Shown: positions 38,890 to 47,352 of the stretch, piece after piece
How the letters are laid out: each line of letters opens with the position of its first letter
Numbering within the stretch: the stretch's first letter is position 1
The notes under the pieces: model-generated
What the model saw: only the letters and a program-made list of their open reading frames with translations
Database searches by the model: none
What the model was told of the DNA's origin: nothing
Assembly: GCF_000172075.1 (NCBI RefSeq)
Contig: NZ_ABIC01000035.1
Coordinates: forward strand, 1-47,352
Direction: 5' to 3'
DNA: 47,352 bases
Source of the DNA: Shewanella benthica KT99
GTDB lineage: Bacteria; Pseudomonadota; Gammaproteobacteria; Enterobacterales; Shewanellaceae
Made by a program: the position numbers and the translations under genes

Positions 38890-39447
38890 ATGAAAATGTT
38901 AATTCATCCTCAGGTCGATAATGGCACCATAGCAACAGCTGAAGGTTTTACTGGCGGATCATTGCAATGCCAGTGTTCACATCATCTTGTTGAAGTGACC
39001 ATTGCGGCGCAAACGGCACACAACCATGTCTGCGGTTGCAGTAAATGCTGGAAGCCTGAAGGCGCTCTGTTTGCTCAGATAGCTGTGGTTTCAAAGGATA
39101 AGGTCACTGTGACTGCCAATGCTGATAAATTACAGGTCATAGATGAGTCGGCGGCAATTCAGCGCCATGCTTGTAAAGAGTGCGGTACCCATATGTATGG
39201 TCGCATCGAAAACACCGGGCACCCTTTCTATGGTTTAGACTTTGTGCATACAGAGCTGTCTAAGCAGCAAGGTTGGTCAGCGCCCGAGTTCGCTGCATTT
39301 GTTTCTTCAATCATAGAGTCAGGAACAGCACCCGAAGAGATGGCGGATGTTCGCGCCACATTAACTGACTTGGGACTGGTGCCATATGACTGCCTATCTC
39401 CAGTATTAATGGATGTCATCGCCGCTCATGTTACCAATAACCAGTAA
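38890..39447 (+). CDS. gfa: Gfa-like glutathione-dependent formaldehyde-activating enzyme
   Basis: 185 residues of the GFA family, zinc-binding. Cysteines lie in the expected pattern: CQC (27, 29), CGCSKC (48, 50, 53) and CKEC (95, 98). Gfa was described as speeding the condensation of formaldehyde with glutathione, although that activity has been questioned. GGAG lies before the ATG. It lies 55 bases after the Fe-alcohol dehydrogenase gene, and a terminator follows, so the two form a likely aldehyde-detoxification operon. Confidence 0.88.
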   Translation: MKMLIHPQVDNGTIATAEGFTGGSLQCQCSHHLVEVTIAAQTAHNHVCGCSKCWKPEGALFAQIAVVSKDKVTVTANADKLQVIDESAAIQRHACKECGTHMYGRIENTGHPFYGLDFVHTELSKQQGWSAPEFAAFVSSIIESGTAPEEMADVRATLTDLGLVPYDCLSPVLMDVIAAHVTNNQ

Positions 39448-39498
39448 GATCTGATGACTAATCGATGCTGATTATATCGGCATACTGGCTATCATAAA

Positions 39499-39523
39499 AC
39501 AAGCGCTCTAGGGCGCTTTTTTA
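39499..39523 (+). terminator. gfa terminator
   Basis: AAGCGC (39501-39506) pairs with GCGCTT (39513-39518) and is followed by a T run. It closes the adh-gfa unit about 50 bases after the gfa stop. Confidence 0.8.
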
Positions 39524-39580
39524 TTTTAGATTACATAACTTTATTACCAGTAGGTAAAAGTGATTTGTTATTTTGCTAGA

Positions 39581-39608
39581 TTATCATCTGAATGATTACG
39601 AATATAAT
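39581..39608 (+). promoter_or_regulatory. Candidate promoter of the SMR gene
   Basis: TTATCA (39581-39586), a 16-base spacer and a perfect TATAAT (39603-39608), 75 bases before the SMR start codon. The segment closely resembles the candidate adh promoter at 37552-37590, including the bases after the -10 box. Confidence 0.5.
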
Positions 39609-39683
39609 AGCCGCAACACAATCAATATCCCAATCTATGCCGCGGGCTAAGCCTGCCAACCTCTTTACTATAAGGCTTATATT

Positions 39684-40010
39684 ATGAGTTGGATTTTTTT
39701 ATTACTGGGTGTCATGGCCGAAGCTTTATCTCATGTGGCGCTTAAGGCGACCGATGGTTTTAGCAGACCTTTGCCTGCTGCATTGGTGATCCTCGGGCAT
39801 TTGACGGCGTTTATTTTTCTGGGTCAAGCCATGAAGGGGATGCCTGTGGGCGTGGTACATGCGCTTTGGGCTGGCTTAGCCATAGTGACTGTCACACTAT
39901 TATCAGCTTTGTTTTATCGCCAACATCTAGACTTAACCGCTTGGATTGGGATGGCGTTGGTTGCCGCTGGTGTAATGATGATAAATATATCCCAGGGGCA
40001 TAGTCATTAA
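39684..40010 (+). CDS. SMR-family small multidrug-resistance-like transporter
   Basis: 108 residues with four hydrophobic helices, the SMR (EmrE-like) size and layout. The essential membrane Glu is present at position 13 (GVMAEALSHVALKATDGFSR), and the Trp of the EmrE AIWSG segment is kept (ALWAGLAIV). Such proteins export cationic compounds or guanidinium with proton exchange; the substrate here is unknown. Its promoter resembles that of the adh-gfa unit upstream. Confidence 0.87.
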   Translation: MSWIFLLLGVMAEALSHVALKATDGFSRPLPAALVILGHLTAFIFLGQAMKGMPVGVVHALWAGLAIVTVTLLSALFYRQHLDLTAWIGMALVAAGVMMINISQGHSH

Positions 40011-40029
40011 AGAGTGCGCACTCTATTTT
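40011..40029 (+). terminator. Short palindrome after the SMR gene
   Basis: AGAGTGCGCACTCT is a perfect 14-bp palindrome starting at the base after the SMR stop codon and followed by ATTTT. It could be a small terminator or a protein-binding site; a hairpin would lose its central pairs to the loop. Confidence 0.35.
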
Positions 40030-40128
40030 CTACAACCTTAGGCGATACTGCTAGAGCACTCTTTGAACGAGTAAGTCATCAAGTTCATATGTGATTTTTG
40101 CCTGGATGGCTAATTGTTTGGTTAACAT

Positions 40129-40660
40129 TCAGGATTTTTTATTCTTGTTGGCCGAGTCTAGCTTTTCTGCGTCTGAGCTGTCGTCAGCATCGGCAACAGG
40201 CTGGGGAAAGTCTGATTCCATGGTTGCAGGAATGATACTTTCAAGCAGTGCATCCGGTGATATCGGCTTCAATTCTTCTACCTTGAACTCTTCCATCGGC
40301 GCTTCTTTATCTGTCTTGACGGCATCTTCCAGTGCTTCCTGACACACCACGCCCTGGAACCCCTCATTGGTAACGTAATAGGCATAGTTAGCCGGGATAC
40401 GTTTCATCTGCTTGAGCGCTTCACCTATAGTGTCGGCGGTGAGACGATATGCCGGTGGCTTCATGACGGTCTCAAGCCATTGTTTGGCTTTGGCATTTCT
40501 CGTGGCCTTATCTATCCCTTGTACACTGAGACCATAGGCCACATTTTCCAGTACGCTTCTGCGGTAAACTATTTGATAGCACTAAGTTAACATGCTGTGT
40601 GCATTGTTAACGGCATTCTGGTTAAGGTCATCGAGTTTAATCATCTTGCTGGCCAAGGGG
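40129..40660 (-). pseudogene. Remnant of a glycine-betaine/proline ABC transporter ATPase (ProV/OpuAA-like)
   Basis: The readable frame from the GTG at 40542 encodes 137 residues. It opens with VAYGLSVQGIDKATRNAKAK then QWLETV, the segment after the Q-loop of ProV-type ATPases, preceded upstream by in-frame RRSVLENV. It then jumps straight to a CBS-type region (MKPPAYRLTADTIGEALKQM through EALLES-like ALLESIIPATMESDFPQPV). The roughly 150 residues between, with the ABC signature and Walker B, are missing, as is an intact Walker A. Upstream of 40542 the frame is broken by a stop (TAG near 40580) and degenerate. The product cannot bind ATP; whether the CBS part is expressed is unknown. No permease or binding-protein gene is nearby. 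Confidence 0.7.
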
Positions 40661-40715
40661 GCAATTATCTAGTTGAACATCTCAAGGTGATAGAAAGCCG
40701 ATTTTTAGAAATTAG

Positions 40716-41126
40716 CTAACGCTCTAAAATCTTGTCGATTATAGGCTTGTTGGCTTCGGGGAAGTCGTAGTCTGGTAAATCGGATTTAGCTACCCACTTA
40801 ACTTCCTGCCCTTCAAGCCCATGAGCTTCTCCTGTGAAACAAGTCACCCAGTGGATATCCAAGAGTACTTGCTTATCCGGGTAGTCATGACTGATGCTCA
40901 TCAGGGAGCTTGTGTCTGTGATGGTTAAATCAACTTCCTCTTTCAGCTCTCGGGTCAAGGCTTGGGTAACAGATTCTCCTGGTTCGACTTTGCCTCCGGG
41001 AAATTCCCATTTTCCACCTTGGTGTAAGTGATCGAGGCGTTTGGCCAGTAGGATCTGATTTTCTGCATTCATTATCACGCCTACAGCTACATGTACTCTT
41101 TTGGTTTTAGCTATCGAGGCTGACAA
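40716..41126 (-). CDS. mutT: 8-oxo-dGTP diphosphatase MutT (Nudix)
   Basis: 136 residues with a complete Nudix box, GGKVEPGESVTQALTRELKE then EV, near 44-66. MutT clears 8-oxo-dGTP from the nucleotide pool and so prevents A-to-C mutations. The start is TTG at 41126, with AGAGG about ten bases upstream; the frame before VHVAVGVI fits the usual MutT N-terminus. It lies five bases after yacG in the conserved pilD-coaE-zapD-yacG-mutT order. Confidence 0.9.
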   Translation of the reverse strand: MSASIAKTKRVHVAVGVIMNAENQILLAKRLDHLHQGGKWEFPGGKVEPGESVTQALTRELKEEVDLTITDTSSLMSISHDYPDKQVLLDIHWVTCFTGEAHGLEGQEVKWVAKSDLPDYDFPEANKPIIDKILER

Positions 41127-41131
41127 TTGGA

Positions 41132-41344
41132 TTAATCCTCTTTGAAGAAGCTTGATTCATCATATCCCTCTACATCCAGAGTCTCATAACCAAATTCAGG
41201 TTCAACTGGGATCACATGTTTTTCGGATGCCCAGTCACCTAGGTCGATTAGTTTACAGCGGTCGCTGCAGAAAGGTCTAAATTTGGACTCTGAATTCCAG
41301 ATCACCTCTGTTTGGCAGGTGGGACACTTTACTCGGGTTGTCAT
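41132..41344 (-). CDS. yacG: DNA gyrase inhibitor YacG
   Basis: 70 residues. Zinc-binding [10 protein letters not shown] and [17 protein letters not shown] form the four-Cys site and conserved helix of YacG. In E. coli it binds GyrB and blocks DNA binding by gyrase. The acidic C-terminal tail is typical. Directly upstream of mutT. Confidence 0.93.
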   Translation of the reverse strand: MTTRVKCPTCQTEVIWNSESKFRPFCSDRCKLIDLGDWASEKHVIPVEPEFGYETLDVEGYDESSFFKED

Positions 41345-41449
41345 TGTTCGGTCTCTATAAGTTACGCTTACAAAATGGGCTTAACTGTGAACTAGCCTAG
41401 GTTTAGCAATTTAAGCATGATGTTTGATATGAAACCTATGATACTGGCT

Positions 41450-42184
41450 TTAGATACAGGTTGCTAATTTAAACTCTATCGCTTGCTTCGAGTGTTTTAG
41501 TTGCTCGAACTGCACGAAGTGAATTGCGTATCTATTCTTATGACCGCTAATGGTAGGATAACAGCCTTGATGTGAGTCCAGTTGTACCCTAATTAATGAC
41601 AGTGCCTGATTACTATTACCTTGATAGAAACCATATTTTGCCACGGTTTCAGTATACTCAGTCGTTAACCTGGTTAGTTCTAGAAGCAGACTAATAGGTG
41701 TCAGTATGACGCTAAAGGTATCTAGCCACTGTGAGTACTCTTGTTGTCGAACATCCCAGGGCTTAGCTAACCAATAATGAAGTTGTGGCAGGTCAAAATT
41801 ACAACATGCTCCAGGCATATTGAACCTTTGGCGTAGAGCCATTAAGAAGCGATTCTGTTTTAGTTGGCTACCGGGTCTTTCGCTTATTTGCAGTGTCTCT
41901 CTGGCGTCAGATAATAGGGATAAGTATTTATCGATTTGCTGTTTATCTATATGGGGCAGATTCTTCCAATTCGATAGGAATAAAATTTTTTTATTGAGAT
42001 CTTTGAGTACTTCGCCGCGATAGTCACACCGCTCAGCCAGCTCACATAATGAGAAAAGGGGGTGGAAACAACGATTTTGATGATCTTGAGTCAAGTTCAT
42101 TTGCAGTTGTTGTTCAAGATACTCGAGCCTAAGGTAACTGCGAGTCTTCTCGTTTAGAGGTTGTTCATAGATCAATTCAGTCAT
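41450..42184 (-). CDS. zapD: Cell division protein ZapD
   Basis: 244 residues. It matches ZapD (YacF) in length and landmarks: YEQPLNEKTRSYLRLEYLEQ at the N-terminus, RQRFNMPGACCNFDLPQLHY in the middle and GCYPTISGHKNRYAIHF near the end. ZapD crosslinks FtsZ filaments at the division ring. It follows coaE by eight bases. Confidence 0.92.
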   Translation of the reverse strand: MTELIYEQPLNEKTRSYLRLEYLEQQLQMNLTQDHQNRCFHPLFSLCELAERCDYRGEVLKDLNKKILFLSNWKNLPHIDKQQIDKYLSLLSDARETLQISERPGSQLKQNRFLMALRQRFNMPGACCNFDLPQLHYWLAKPWDVRQQEYSQWLDTFSVILTPISLLLELTRLTTEYTETVAKYGFYQGNSNQALSLIRVQLDSHQGCYPTISGHKNRYAIHFVQFEQLKHSKQAIEFKLATCI

Positions 42185-42192
42185 GGCGTTTA

Positions 42193-42798
42193 TTAAGCAT
42201 TATTGGACAATTTCAAATAATTATTATGCAGTGCAATTACTTTGCTTTTTAGCGCCGATATCTCTCCATGATTGTCTATGACATCATCAGCTTTAAGCAG
42301 CTTCTCGGCTCTTGGGGCCTGGCTACTTATAATTTTTTCTACTTGCTCGTGAGTTAGCGCATCCCTGTGAACGGTACGCTTTCGTTGTTGTTCAGGTGAA
42401 ATATCAATCAAAAGTGTACGATTTACTAACCTATCTAATTCATTCTCAAATAGCAAGGGAGCAACCAGAATTGTGTAGGGTGACGACGTAGCCGCTAATT
42501 GATTTAGCATCTCGGTACGTATCATTGGATGCAACAAGTCATTGATCCAGCGTCGCTCTTTCGGCTGACTGAAGATGATTTCTCTTAGAGCGGCTCGATC
42601 TAAGCTGTTATCTTGGTTTAATATCTGTTTACCGAAATGGGCCGCTATTTGATTTAAGCCGCTAGTGCCTATTGCGACCACATCTCGTGCGACGATATCT
42701 GCATCGACTAATTCTATGCCTAATTCTGCAAATAGATTGGCGACTGTAGTTTTACCGCTACCTATGCCGCCAGTTAAGCCAATTAAATATTTAGCCAT
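42193..42798 (-). CDS. coaE: Dephospho-CoA kinase
   Basis: 201 residues. Walker A GLTGGIGSGKTTVANLF is at 7-23, followed by VDADIVARDVV and LLFEN. It adds the 3'-phosphate in the last step of coenzyme A synthesis. Between pilD and zapD, the standard order in this group. Confidence 0.95.
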   Translation of the reverse strand: MAKYLIGLTGGIGSGKTTVANLFAELGIELVDADIVARDVVAIGTSGLNQIAAHFGKQILNQDNSLDRAALREIIFSQPKERRWINDLLHPMIRTEMLNQLAATSSPYTILVAPLLFENELDRLVNRTLLIDISPEQQRKRTVHRDALTHEQVEKIISSQAPRAEKLLKADDVIDNHGEISALKSKVIALHNNYLKLSNNA

Positions 42799-42834
42799 AA
42801 TCCTACTCGTTAACCATTTATGAAGAGCTCTAGC

Positions 42835-43746
42835 TTATAGGGTGGATAGATACCAGGCATTGATATCACTGCCCCAGATCATGGCTATCCAGCCCGCTAG
42901 CGCGATATAAGGGCCAAAGGGAATTGGATTACCGTGATTGAGTTTTTTACTGATGATCAGCATGATGCCAACGACTGCGCCGACTATCGATGATAGCAGT
43001 ATGATGAGTGGCAGTAACTGCCAACCAAACCAGGCACCAAACACGGCTAACAGCTTAAAATCGCCATAGCCCATGCCATCCTTGCCTGTTAATAGTTTAA
43101 ACGCCCAGAAGACACTCCAGAGGCTCAGATAACCCGCGGCAGCACCGATTAATGCGTCGCTGCCGCTGGTAAAGGTGCCATTTAGGTTAATCAATAAGCC
43201 GAACCATAGCAGGGGAAGGGTGAGTTGGTCGGGAAGCAGCATTTCATCGAGATCTATACCTGTTAGCGCCATCAGCACAAAAGTGAGTAATGTTGCGCAG
43301 GCAAATTCCCAGGTAGGGCCGAAATGCAGCGCGAGAAAAGCCACCGCCAAGCCAGTCAATAATTCTATGATTGGGTAGCGCGCCGATATAGCTGTGCTGC
43401 ATGAGGCACACTTTCCTCTTAGCATCAGCCAGCCAATAACAGGCAGGTTATGCCAGGGCTTAATATCGGTCTTACATTTCGGGCAGGCCGAACCCGGCAC
43501 GATCAGGTTATATTTCTCAGGATAGTCATCGATGGCTCGTTCGAGCTTTTTTGAGATGGGAGCTACAAGCTCTTTATGATACTCGTTGAGGTATTGGTTA
43601 CATTCTTGCTGCCACTCACGTTTCATCATCACCGGCAAGCGATGAATGACCACATTGAGAAAGCTACCTATGACGGCGGCAAAGATAAAAGCGATAGCGC
43701 TAAACAGCCACAAATTGTGGCTTAATATGGTGATTAATTCTGACAT
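42835..43746 (-). CDS. pilD: Prepilin peptidase / N-methyltransferase PilD
   Basis: 303 residues, inner-membrane aspartic protease. The cytoplasmic loop has the zinc-binding Cys set: CPKC (88, 91) and CASC (113, 116). The catalytic aspartates are Asp165 in LTGIDLDEML and Asp229 in GMGYGDFKLL. It cuts the leader of PilA after Gly and methylates the new N-terminal Phe; it usually also serves type II secretion pseudopilins. Last of pilABCD, followed by coaE. Confidence 0.95.
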   Translation of the reverse strand: MSELITILSHNLWLFSAIAFIFAAVIGSFLNVVIHRLPVMMKREWQQECNQYLNEYHKELVAPISKKLERAIDDYPEKYNLIVPGSACPKCKTDIKPWHNLPVIGWLMLRGKCASCSTAISARYPIIELLTGLAVAFLALHFGPTWEFACATLLTFVLMALTGIDLDEMLLPDQLTLPLLWFGLLINLNGTFTSGSDALIGAAAGYLSLWSVFWAFKLLTGKDGMGYGDFKLLAVFGAWFGWQLLPLIILLSSIVGAVVGIMLIISKKLNHGNPIPFGPYIALAGWIAMIWGSDINAWYLSTL

Positions 43747-43805
43747 CTATTTTGTTCTTCTATTGGGAGTCTTTTATTGATCTTGCTAGTTACTTACAAA
43801 GGATG

Positions 43806-45077
43806 CTAGATAATCTTACCCATTTCGAAGATGGGAAGATACATGGCGACGATTAAGCCCCCGACTAGCGTACCAATCACCACCATCATGATAGGTTCGA
43901 TCAGGCTAGAGAGTCCATCTACGGCGTCATCGACCTGCATCTCGTAAATATTGGCCACCTTGTTGAGCATATCATCGAGTCCACCGGACTCTTCTCCTAT
44001 CATCACCATCTGGATCAGCATATCGGGAAATAGCTTAGTAGTACGCATGGCAACGTTCATCTGCATGCCCGCCATCACTTCGGTGCGGACCTTGAGTACC
44101 GCTTTTCGATAAACGGCATTACCCGATGCGCCAGCGGAGGACTCTAAGCCATCGATTAGCGGGACGCCTGCAGCAAATGTGGTCGCCAGTGTACGTGCGA
44201 AACGCGCCATGGCGGCCTTATGCAGTATGGGGCCAATAATCGGTATCTTAAGGAGTAAAACATCGACTTTATCTCTAAACAATTGCGAATTTCTATGGGC
44301 ACGCTTAAATAGAAAAATGCTGACCATGATGATCACCGCAAATATATACCAGGAGGCTTGCAGTGCCTCCGATATTCCGATGACGAACTGAGTAAAGGAG
44401 GGCAGTTCGGCACCGAAACCGGCAAAAATCTCCTGGAACTGCGGCACCACAAACAGCAACAGCAAGGTTGTCACGCCTATGGCAACCACCACCACGGCAG
44501 CCGGGTAGAACATGGCCTTCTTGATTTTAGATTTAAGTGCCTCGGCTTTCTCCCTGTAGGTTGCGACGCGATCGAATACGGCATCTAAGGATCCCGAGTG
44601 TTCCCCCGCGGCGACCAGATCCACATAGAGATCATCGAAATATTGCCTATGAGGCCGCAATGCATCGGAGAGCGGGATACCGGCTTGGACATCGTTTACG
44701 ATCGTGCCAAGCAGCTCGCGCATCTTGGCTTTCTCATGACTGCGGCCCAGCATCTCTATGGTGGTCACCAGCGGCACCCCGGCCGAGAGCATGGTGGCTA
44801 TCTGGCGGGTGATCATGGCGATATCCATGGCGGTGATCTTAGGAGCACCCAGCTGGAAGAGACTCGCCGATTGCTTCTTCACCGATTTTGGGCTGACCCC
44901 CTGAGTCTTTAGCTGACTTCTCACTTCGGCAGCCGTGGCACCTTTAAGCTCACCTGAGGTTTTTTGACCGGCTTTGTTGACCCCTTTCCATTCGAAGGTA
45001 TAGATCTTAGCTTGGCTGTTAGCATTGGCTCTCTTAGCTCTTGCCTGTCTTTTTTTAATGATGCTTGTGGTAGCCAT
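43806..45077 (-). CDS. pilC: Type IV pilus inner-membrane platform protein PilC
   Basis: 423 residues. Two GspF-type domains (about 80-203 and 285-405) with three membrane helices (about 187-210, 235-256, 395-416). Typical segments are ITRQIATMLSAGVPLVTTIE and ARTLATTFAAGVPLIDGLES. PilC is the platform that PilB turns during pilus extension. AAGGAA stands before the ATG at 45077, 44 bases after the pilB stop. Confidence 0.94.
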   Translation of the reverse strand: MATTSIIKKRQARAKRANANSQAKIYTFEWKGVNKAGQKTSGELKGATAAEVRSQLKTQGVSPKSVKKQSASLFQLGAPKITAMDIAMITRQIATMLSAGVPLVTTIEMLGRSHEKAKMRELLGTIVNDVQAGIPLSDALRPHRQYFDDLYVDLVAAGEHSGSLDAVFDRVATYREKAEALKSKIKKAMFYPAAVVVVAIGVTTLLLLFVVPQFQEIFAGFGAELPSFTQFVIGISEALQASWYIFAVIIMVSIFLFKRAHRNSQLFRDKVDVLLLKIPIIGPILHKAAMARFARTLATTFAAGVPLIDGLESSAGASGNAVYRKAVLKVRTEVMAGMQMNVAMRTTKLFPDMLIQMVMIGEESGGLDDMLNKVANIYEMQVDDAVDGLSSLIEPIMMVVIGTLVGGLIVAMYLPIFEMGKII

Positions 45078-45102
45078 GGCCGTTCCTTAAGATAAAATTT
45101 GT

Positions 45103-45130
45103 AGAACCTAGAACCTAGAACCTAGAAACT
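45103..45130. repeat. 7-bp tandem repeat across the pilB stop codon
   Basis: Four consecutive 7-bp units, AGAACCT three times and AGAAACT once. On the minus strand each reads AGGTTCT, and the first unit carries the pilB TAG stop (45122-45124). Changes in copy number would fall after the stop and alter only the pilB-pilC spacing. Confidence 0.85.
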
Positions 45131-46831
45131 GGTGACTCGGTTGATTTCGGCGATGCTGGTGACGCCCTGGATGACCTTGAGTAGCCCAGACTCGCGTAGA
45201 TCGCGCATGCCCTGCTCCTTGGCCATAGTGGCTATTTGTAAGGAGTTACCCCCCTCCATGATGATGCGCGCTATCTCGTCCGATATCTTCATCACCTCAT
45301 AGATGCCGACCCGGCCCTTGTAGCCGCCGGAGCAGAGATCGCAACCAACAGGTTTATAAGTGGTGATGCCTGCCTCTATGTCAGCTTGCTTAAAGCCTAG
45401 CCTCTCTAGTTCGTGTACCGGAACGTCTTCTGTTTGCTTACACTCGGGGCAGAGGCGGCGCGTCAGACGTTGAGCGATAATCAGGTTTACCGAGCTGGCT
45501 ATGTTATAGCCAGGCACGCCCATGTTGATAAGGCGGGTCAAGGTTTCGGCGGCAGAGTTGGTGTGCAGTGTCGACAATACCAGGTGGCCGGTCTGAGCCG
45601 CCTTGATGGCAATTTCGGCGGTCTCTAAGTCGCGAATTTCACCCACCATGATCACATCGGGATCTTGACGCAGAAATGAGCGCAATGCAGACGCAAAGGT
45701 CAGGCCCGCCTTGAGGTTGATATGGACCTGGTTGACCCCTTCGAGGTTAATCTCCACCGGATCTTCGACGGTAGAGATGTTGCGGGCCTCGGTGTTGAGT
45801 ATGTTGAGGCCGGTATACAGGGAGACGGTCTTGCCTGAGCCGGTAGGGCCGGTGACCAAGATCATGCCCTGGGGTTTTTCCAACATCTCCTCGTACAGCT
45901 CGCGCTGATCGTCTTCATAGCCCAATTTCTCTATGCCTAGTTGCGCCGAGGAGGAGTCGAGGATACGCATCACTATCTTCTCGCCCCAGATGGTCGGCAA
46001 GGTGCTGACCCGAAAATCGATAGATTTGGTGCGTGACAGCTTCATCTTGATGCGGCCATCTTGGGGGACGCGGCGCTCGGCGATATCTAGCTTGGACATC
46101 ACCTTGAGCCGAGACGATATGCGGGCGGAAAGATTGACCGGCGGCTCGGAGACTTGATGCAGGATGCCATCGATACGAAAACGGATACGGTAACGTTTCT
46201 CATAGGGCTCAAAATGCAGATCCGATGCGCCTTTACGGATGGCGTCGGTCAAAATTTTATTGATATAGATGACGATGGGCGCATCGTCGCCACTCTCACC
46301 TTTTTGTTCTTCTTGGTGCTTACTGGGATCATCTATCTCGATATCGGCCAGCGCCGATTCGTCGATACCACTGATATCCAGAGCCGAGATATCCTCCTCC
46401 AGCACCTTGTCTATGGCCTTGGTGAGCTTATCATCTTCGACCAGTATGGCTTCGGCATGCAGGCCTGCGCTAAATTGAAAGTCTTCTAAGGCTGCTATGT
46501 TGGTGGGGTCTGATGTGCCGATATAGAGGCGGTTGCCGCGCTTAAACAGCGGCAGGCACTTATGTTTTTCGATCAGCTTCTTATTGAGGAACGCTTCGGG
46601 AATGCTGGCAATGTCGAATTCATCGAGATCCAGTAGCGGCGTGCCATATTCTTCGTAACAGAGCTCGGCTATCTCACGGGCTGAAATCAGCTTTTCTGAG
46701 ACTATGGTGGAAACGAGGGATTGCTTAAACTGGCGGGATTTGGCGATAGCGGATGCTATCTGCTCTTCGCTGAGCAAATTTTTACGAATAAAGAGGGTAG
46801 ATAGACCTAAATGCAAGCCGGTAGTGGGCAT
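45122..46831 (-). CDS. pilB: Type IV pilus extension ATPase PilB
   Basis: 569 residues, hexameric motor for pilus assembly. The N-terminal MshEN-like domain spans about 10-150; the ATPase has Walker A GPTGSGKT at 328-335, the Asp box around [10 protein letters not shown], Walker B-like [12 protein letters not shown], and the His box [14 protein letters not shown]. The zinc-binding cysteines CPEC and CDLC are present. In the order pilA-pilB-pilC-pilD. A strong terminator lies between pilA and pilB, so pilB probably depends on read-through or its own promoter. Confidence 0.96.
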   Translation of the reverse strand: MPTTGLHLGLSTLFIRKNLLSEEQIASAIAKSRQFKQSLVSTIVSEKLISAREIAELCYEEYGTPLLDLDEFDIASIPEAFLNKKLIEKHKCLPLFKRGNRLYIGTSDPTNIAALEDFQFSAGLHAEAILVEDDKLTKAIDKVLEEDISALDISGIDESALADIEIDDPSKHQEEQKGESGDDAPIVIYINKILTDAIRKGASDLHFEPYEKRYRIRFRIDGILHQVSEPPVNLSARISSRLKVMSKLDIAERRVPQDGRIKMKLSRTKSIDFRVSTLPTIWGEKIVMRILDSSSAQLGIEKLGYEDDQRELYEEMLEKPQGMILVTGPTGSGKTVSLYTGLNILNTEARNISTVEDPVEINLEGVNQVHINLKAGLTFASALRSFLRQDPDVIMVGEIRDLETAEIAIKAAQTGHLVLSTLHTNSAAETLTRLINMGVPGYNIASSVNLIIAQRLTRRLCPECKQTEDVPVHELERLGFKQADIEAGITTYKPVGCDLCSGGYKGRVGIYEVMKISDEIARIIMEGGNSLQIATMAKEQGMRDLRESGLLKVIQGVTSIAEINRVTSF

Positions 46832-46854
46832 TTTTTACTCATTTAGTTGATTAC

Positions 46855-46896
46855 AAAAAAGTGTGAGTGAGCTATGTTGAATTCTCACTCACACTT
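46855..46896 (-). terminator. pilA terminator
   Basis: A perfect 13-bp stem, CTCACTCACACTT (46884-46896) with AAGTGTGAGTGAG (46859-46871), followed on the minus strand by a T run (46855-46860). It separates the pilin gene from pilBCD, the usual way to make pilin in excess. Confidence 0.9.
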
Positions 46897-46946
46897 AAAT
46901 CTCGCTTACGGCTAGTTTTTATTTAAACTAGGCTTAAGGAGTTTCT

Positions 46947-47348
46947 TTAAGTAAGACCTGCACCTTTCTTACATAAAGTTAAATCTGCAGTACTAGTCAT
47001 TGTTAACACCACGCCACCAGCATTATCAAATTTTGCTTCTAGTTTACATTTAGCTTCTTCCCAAGTCAGTGTAAACTCACCATCTTGAGTAGGATCCTTT
47101 GCTACTTCACCAAACTTACTATTTTTCTTAGCTTCTTTTGCAATACCTGTACAGCCAATCCCTGTTGTGATACAGGCCTGAATTTTTGTAGAAAAAGATG
47201 TAACTCCCTTCATCGCCGCGCCACCTTGAGCCGCGGTCACGTAATCTTTATAGGCTGGCAGTGCGATGGCGGCGAGAATACCGATAATGGCCACCACGAT
47301 CATTAATTCAATTAGGGTGAAACCCTTAGCACTCTTGTTACCTGCCAT
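46947..47348 (-). CDS. pilA: Type IV major pilin PilA (prepilin)
   Basis: 133 residues. The short leader MAGNKSAKG is followed by [20 protein letters not shown], so PilD should cut between Gly9 and Phe10, with the conserved Glu at mature position 5. The globular part has four Cys (59, 66, 101, 126), allowing two disulfides: the 59-66 pair in ACITTGIGC and the C-terminal 101-126 loop. It is the fibre subunit for twitching, attachment and DNA uptake. The start is four bases from the window edge, so its promoter is not visible. Confidence 0.94.
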   Translation of the reverse strand: MAGNKSAKGFTLIELMIVVAIIGILAAIALPAYKDYVTAAQGGAAMKGVTSFSTKIQACITTGIGCTGIAKEAKKNSKFGEVAKDPTQDGEFTLTWEEAKCKLEAKFDNAGGVVLTMTSTADLTLCKKGAGLT

Positions 47349-47352
47349 AGTG

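Noticed and set aside
44358..44912. Overlapping plus-strand frames within pilC, and similar ones within pilB and ppc
   Set aside because: They are antisense to strongly conserved genes on the minus strand and show no protein features of their own.

Overview
The window looks like an ordinary chromosomal stretch of a gammaproteobacterium, most likely Shewanella. I infer this from the gene orders (argE / argCBFGH, mrcA-pilMNOPQ-aroKB-damX-dam-rpe-gph-trpS, rsmI-lpoA-yraN-diaA-dolP, pilABCD-coaE-zapD-yacG-mutT), the style of the proteins and the RNase P RNA. No database search was possible, so the genus is an inference. I see no phage, CRISPR array, tRNA or obvious defence island. The novelty is in small repeats, gene remnants and one interrupted frame.

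Layout. 1-540 holds the 3' end of an rRNA operon (23S tail, 5S, terminator). 541-1872 is a scar with a 5S-like inverted fragment, small hairpins and a decayed IS630-type transposase between two 32-bp direct repeats. 1873-6403 carries cinA, then a YceB-like lipoprotein gene and ppc on the minus strand. 6542-6979 is a MITE-like element with long terminal inverted repeats. 7045-14001 is arginine biosynthesis: argE on minus, argC-B-F-G-H on plus. 14141-25850 has mrcA (PBP1A) diverging from pilMNOPQ, followed by aroK, aroB, damX and dam. 25881-26510 holds an 11-bp tandem array, a DUF2970 gene and a Cys-rich frame cut by one stop codon. 26680-29069 is rpe-gph-trpS.

29121-31190 has a LysR regulator diverging from an EamA transporter whose 3' end is duplicated downstream. 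31207-34783 is the minus-strand lpoA-yraN-diaA-dolP cluster; a 58-bp palindromic repeat sits directly against the dolP start codon. 34871-36301 is rsmI and rnpB. 36503-40010 has a second LysR gene diverging from an iron alcohol dehydrogenase plus Gfa gene pair, then an SMR-family transporter whose promoter resembles that of the dehydrogenase. 40129-40660 is the remnant of a glycine-betaine ABC ATPase. 40716-47348, all minus, is pilA-pilB-pilC-pilD, coaE, zapD, yacG, mutT.

How they work together. The two pilus loci give most of a type IVa pilus: pilin, extension ATPase, platform protein and prepilin peptidase from the right end, and the alignment complex and secretin from the middle. PBP1A (mrcA) and its activator LpoA are both present, with DolP, DamX and ZapD, so wall synthesis and division are well represented. 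The arginine genes cover all steps except the argA and argD ones.
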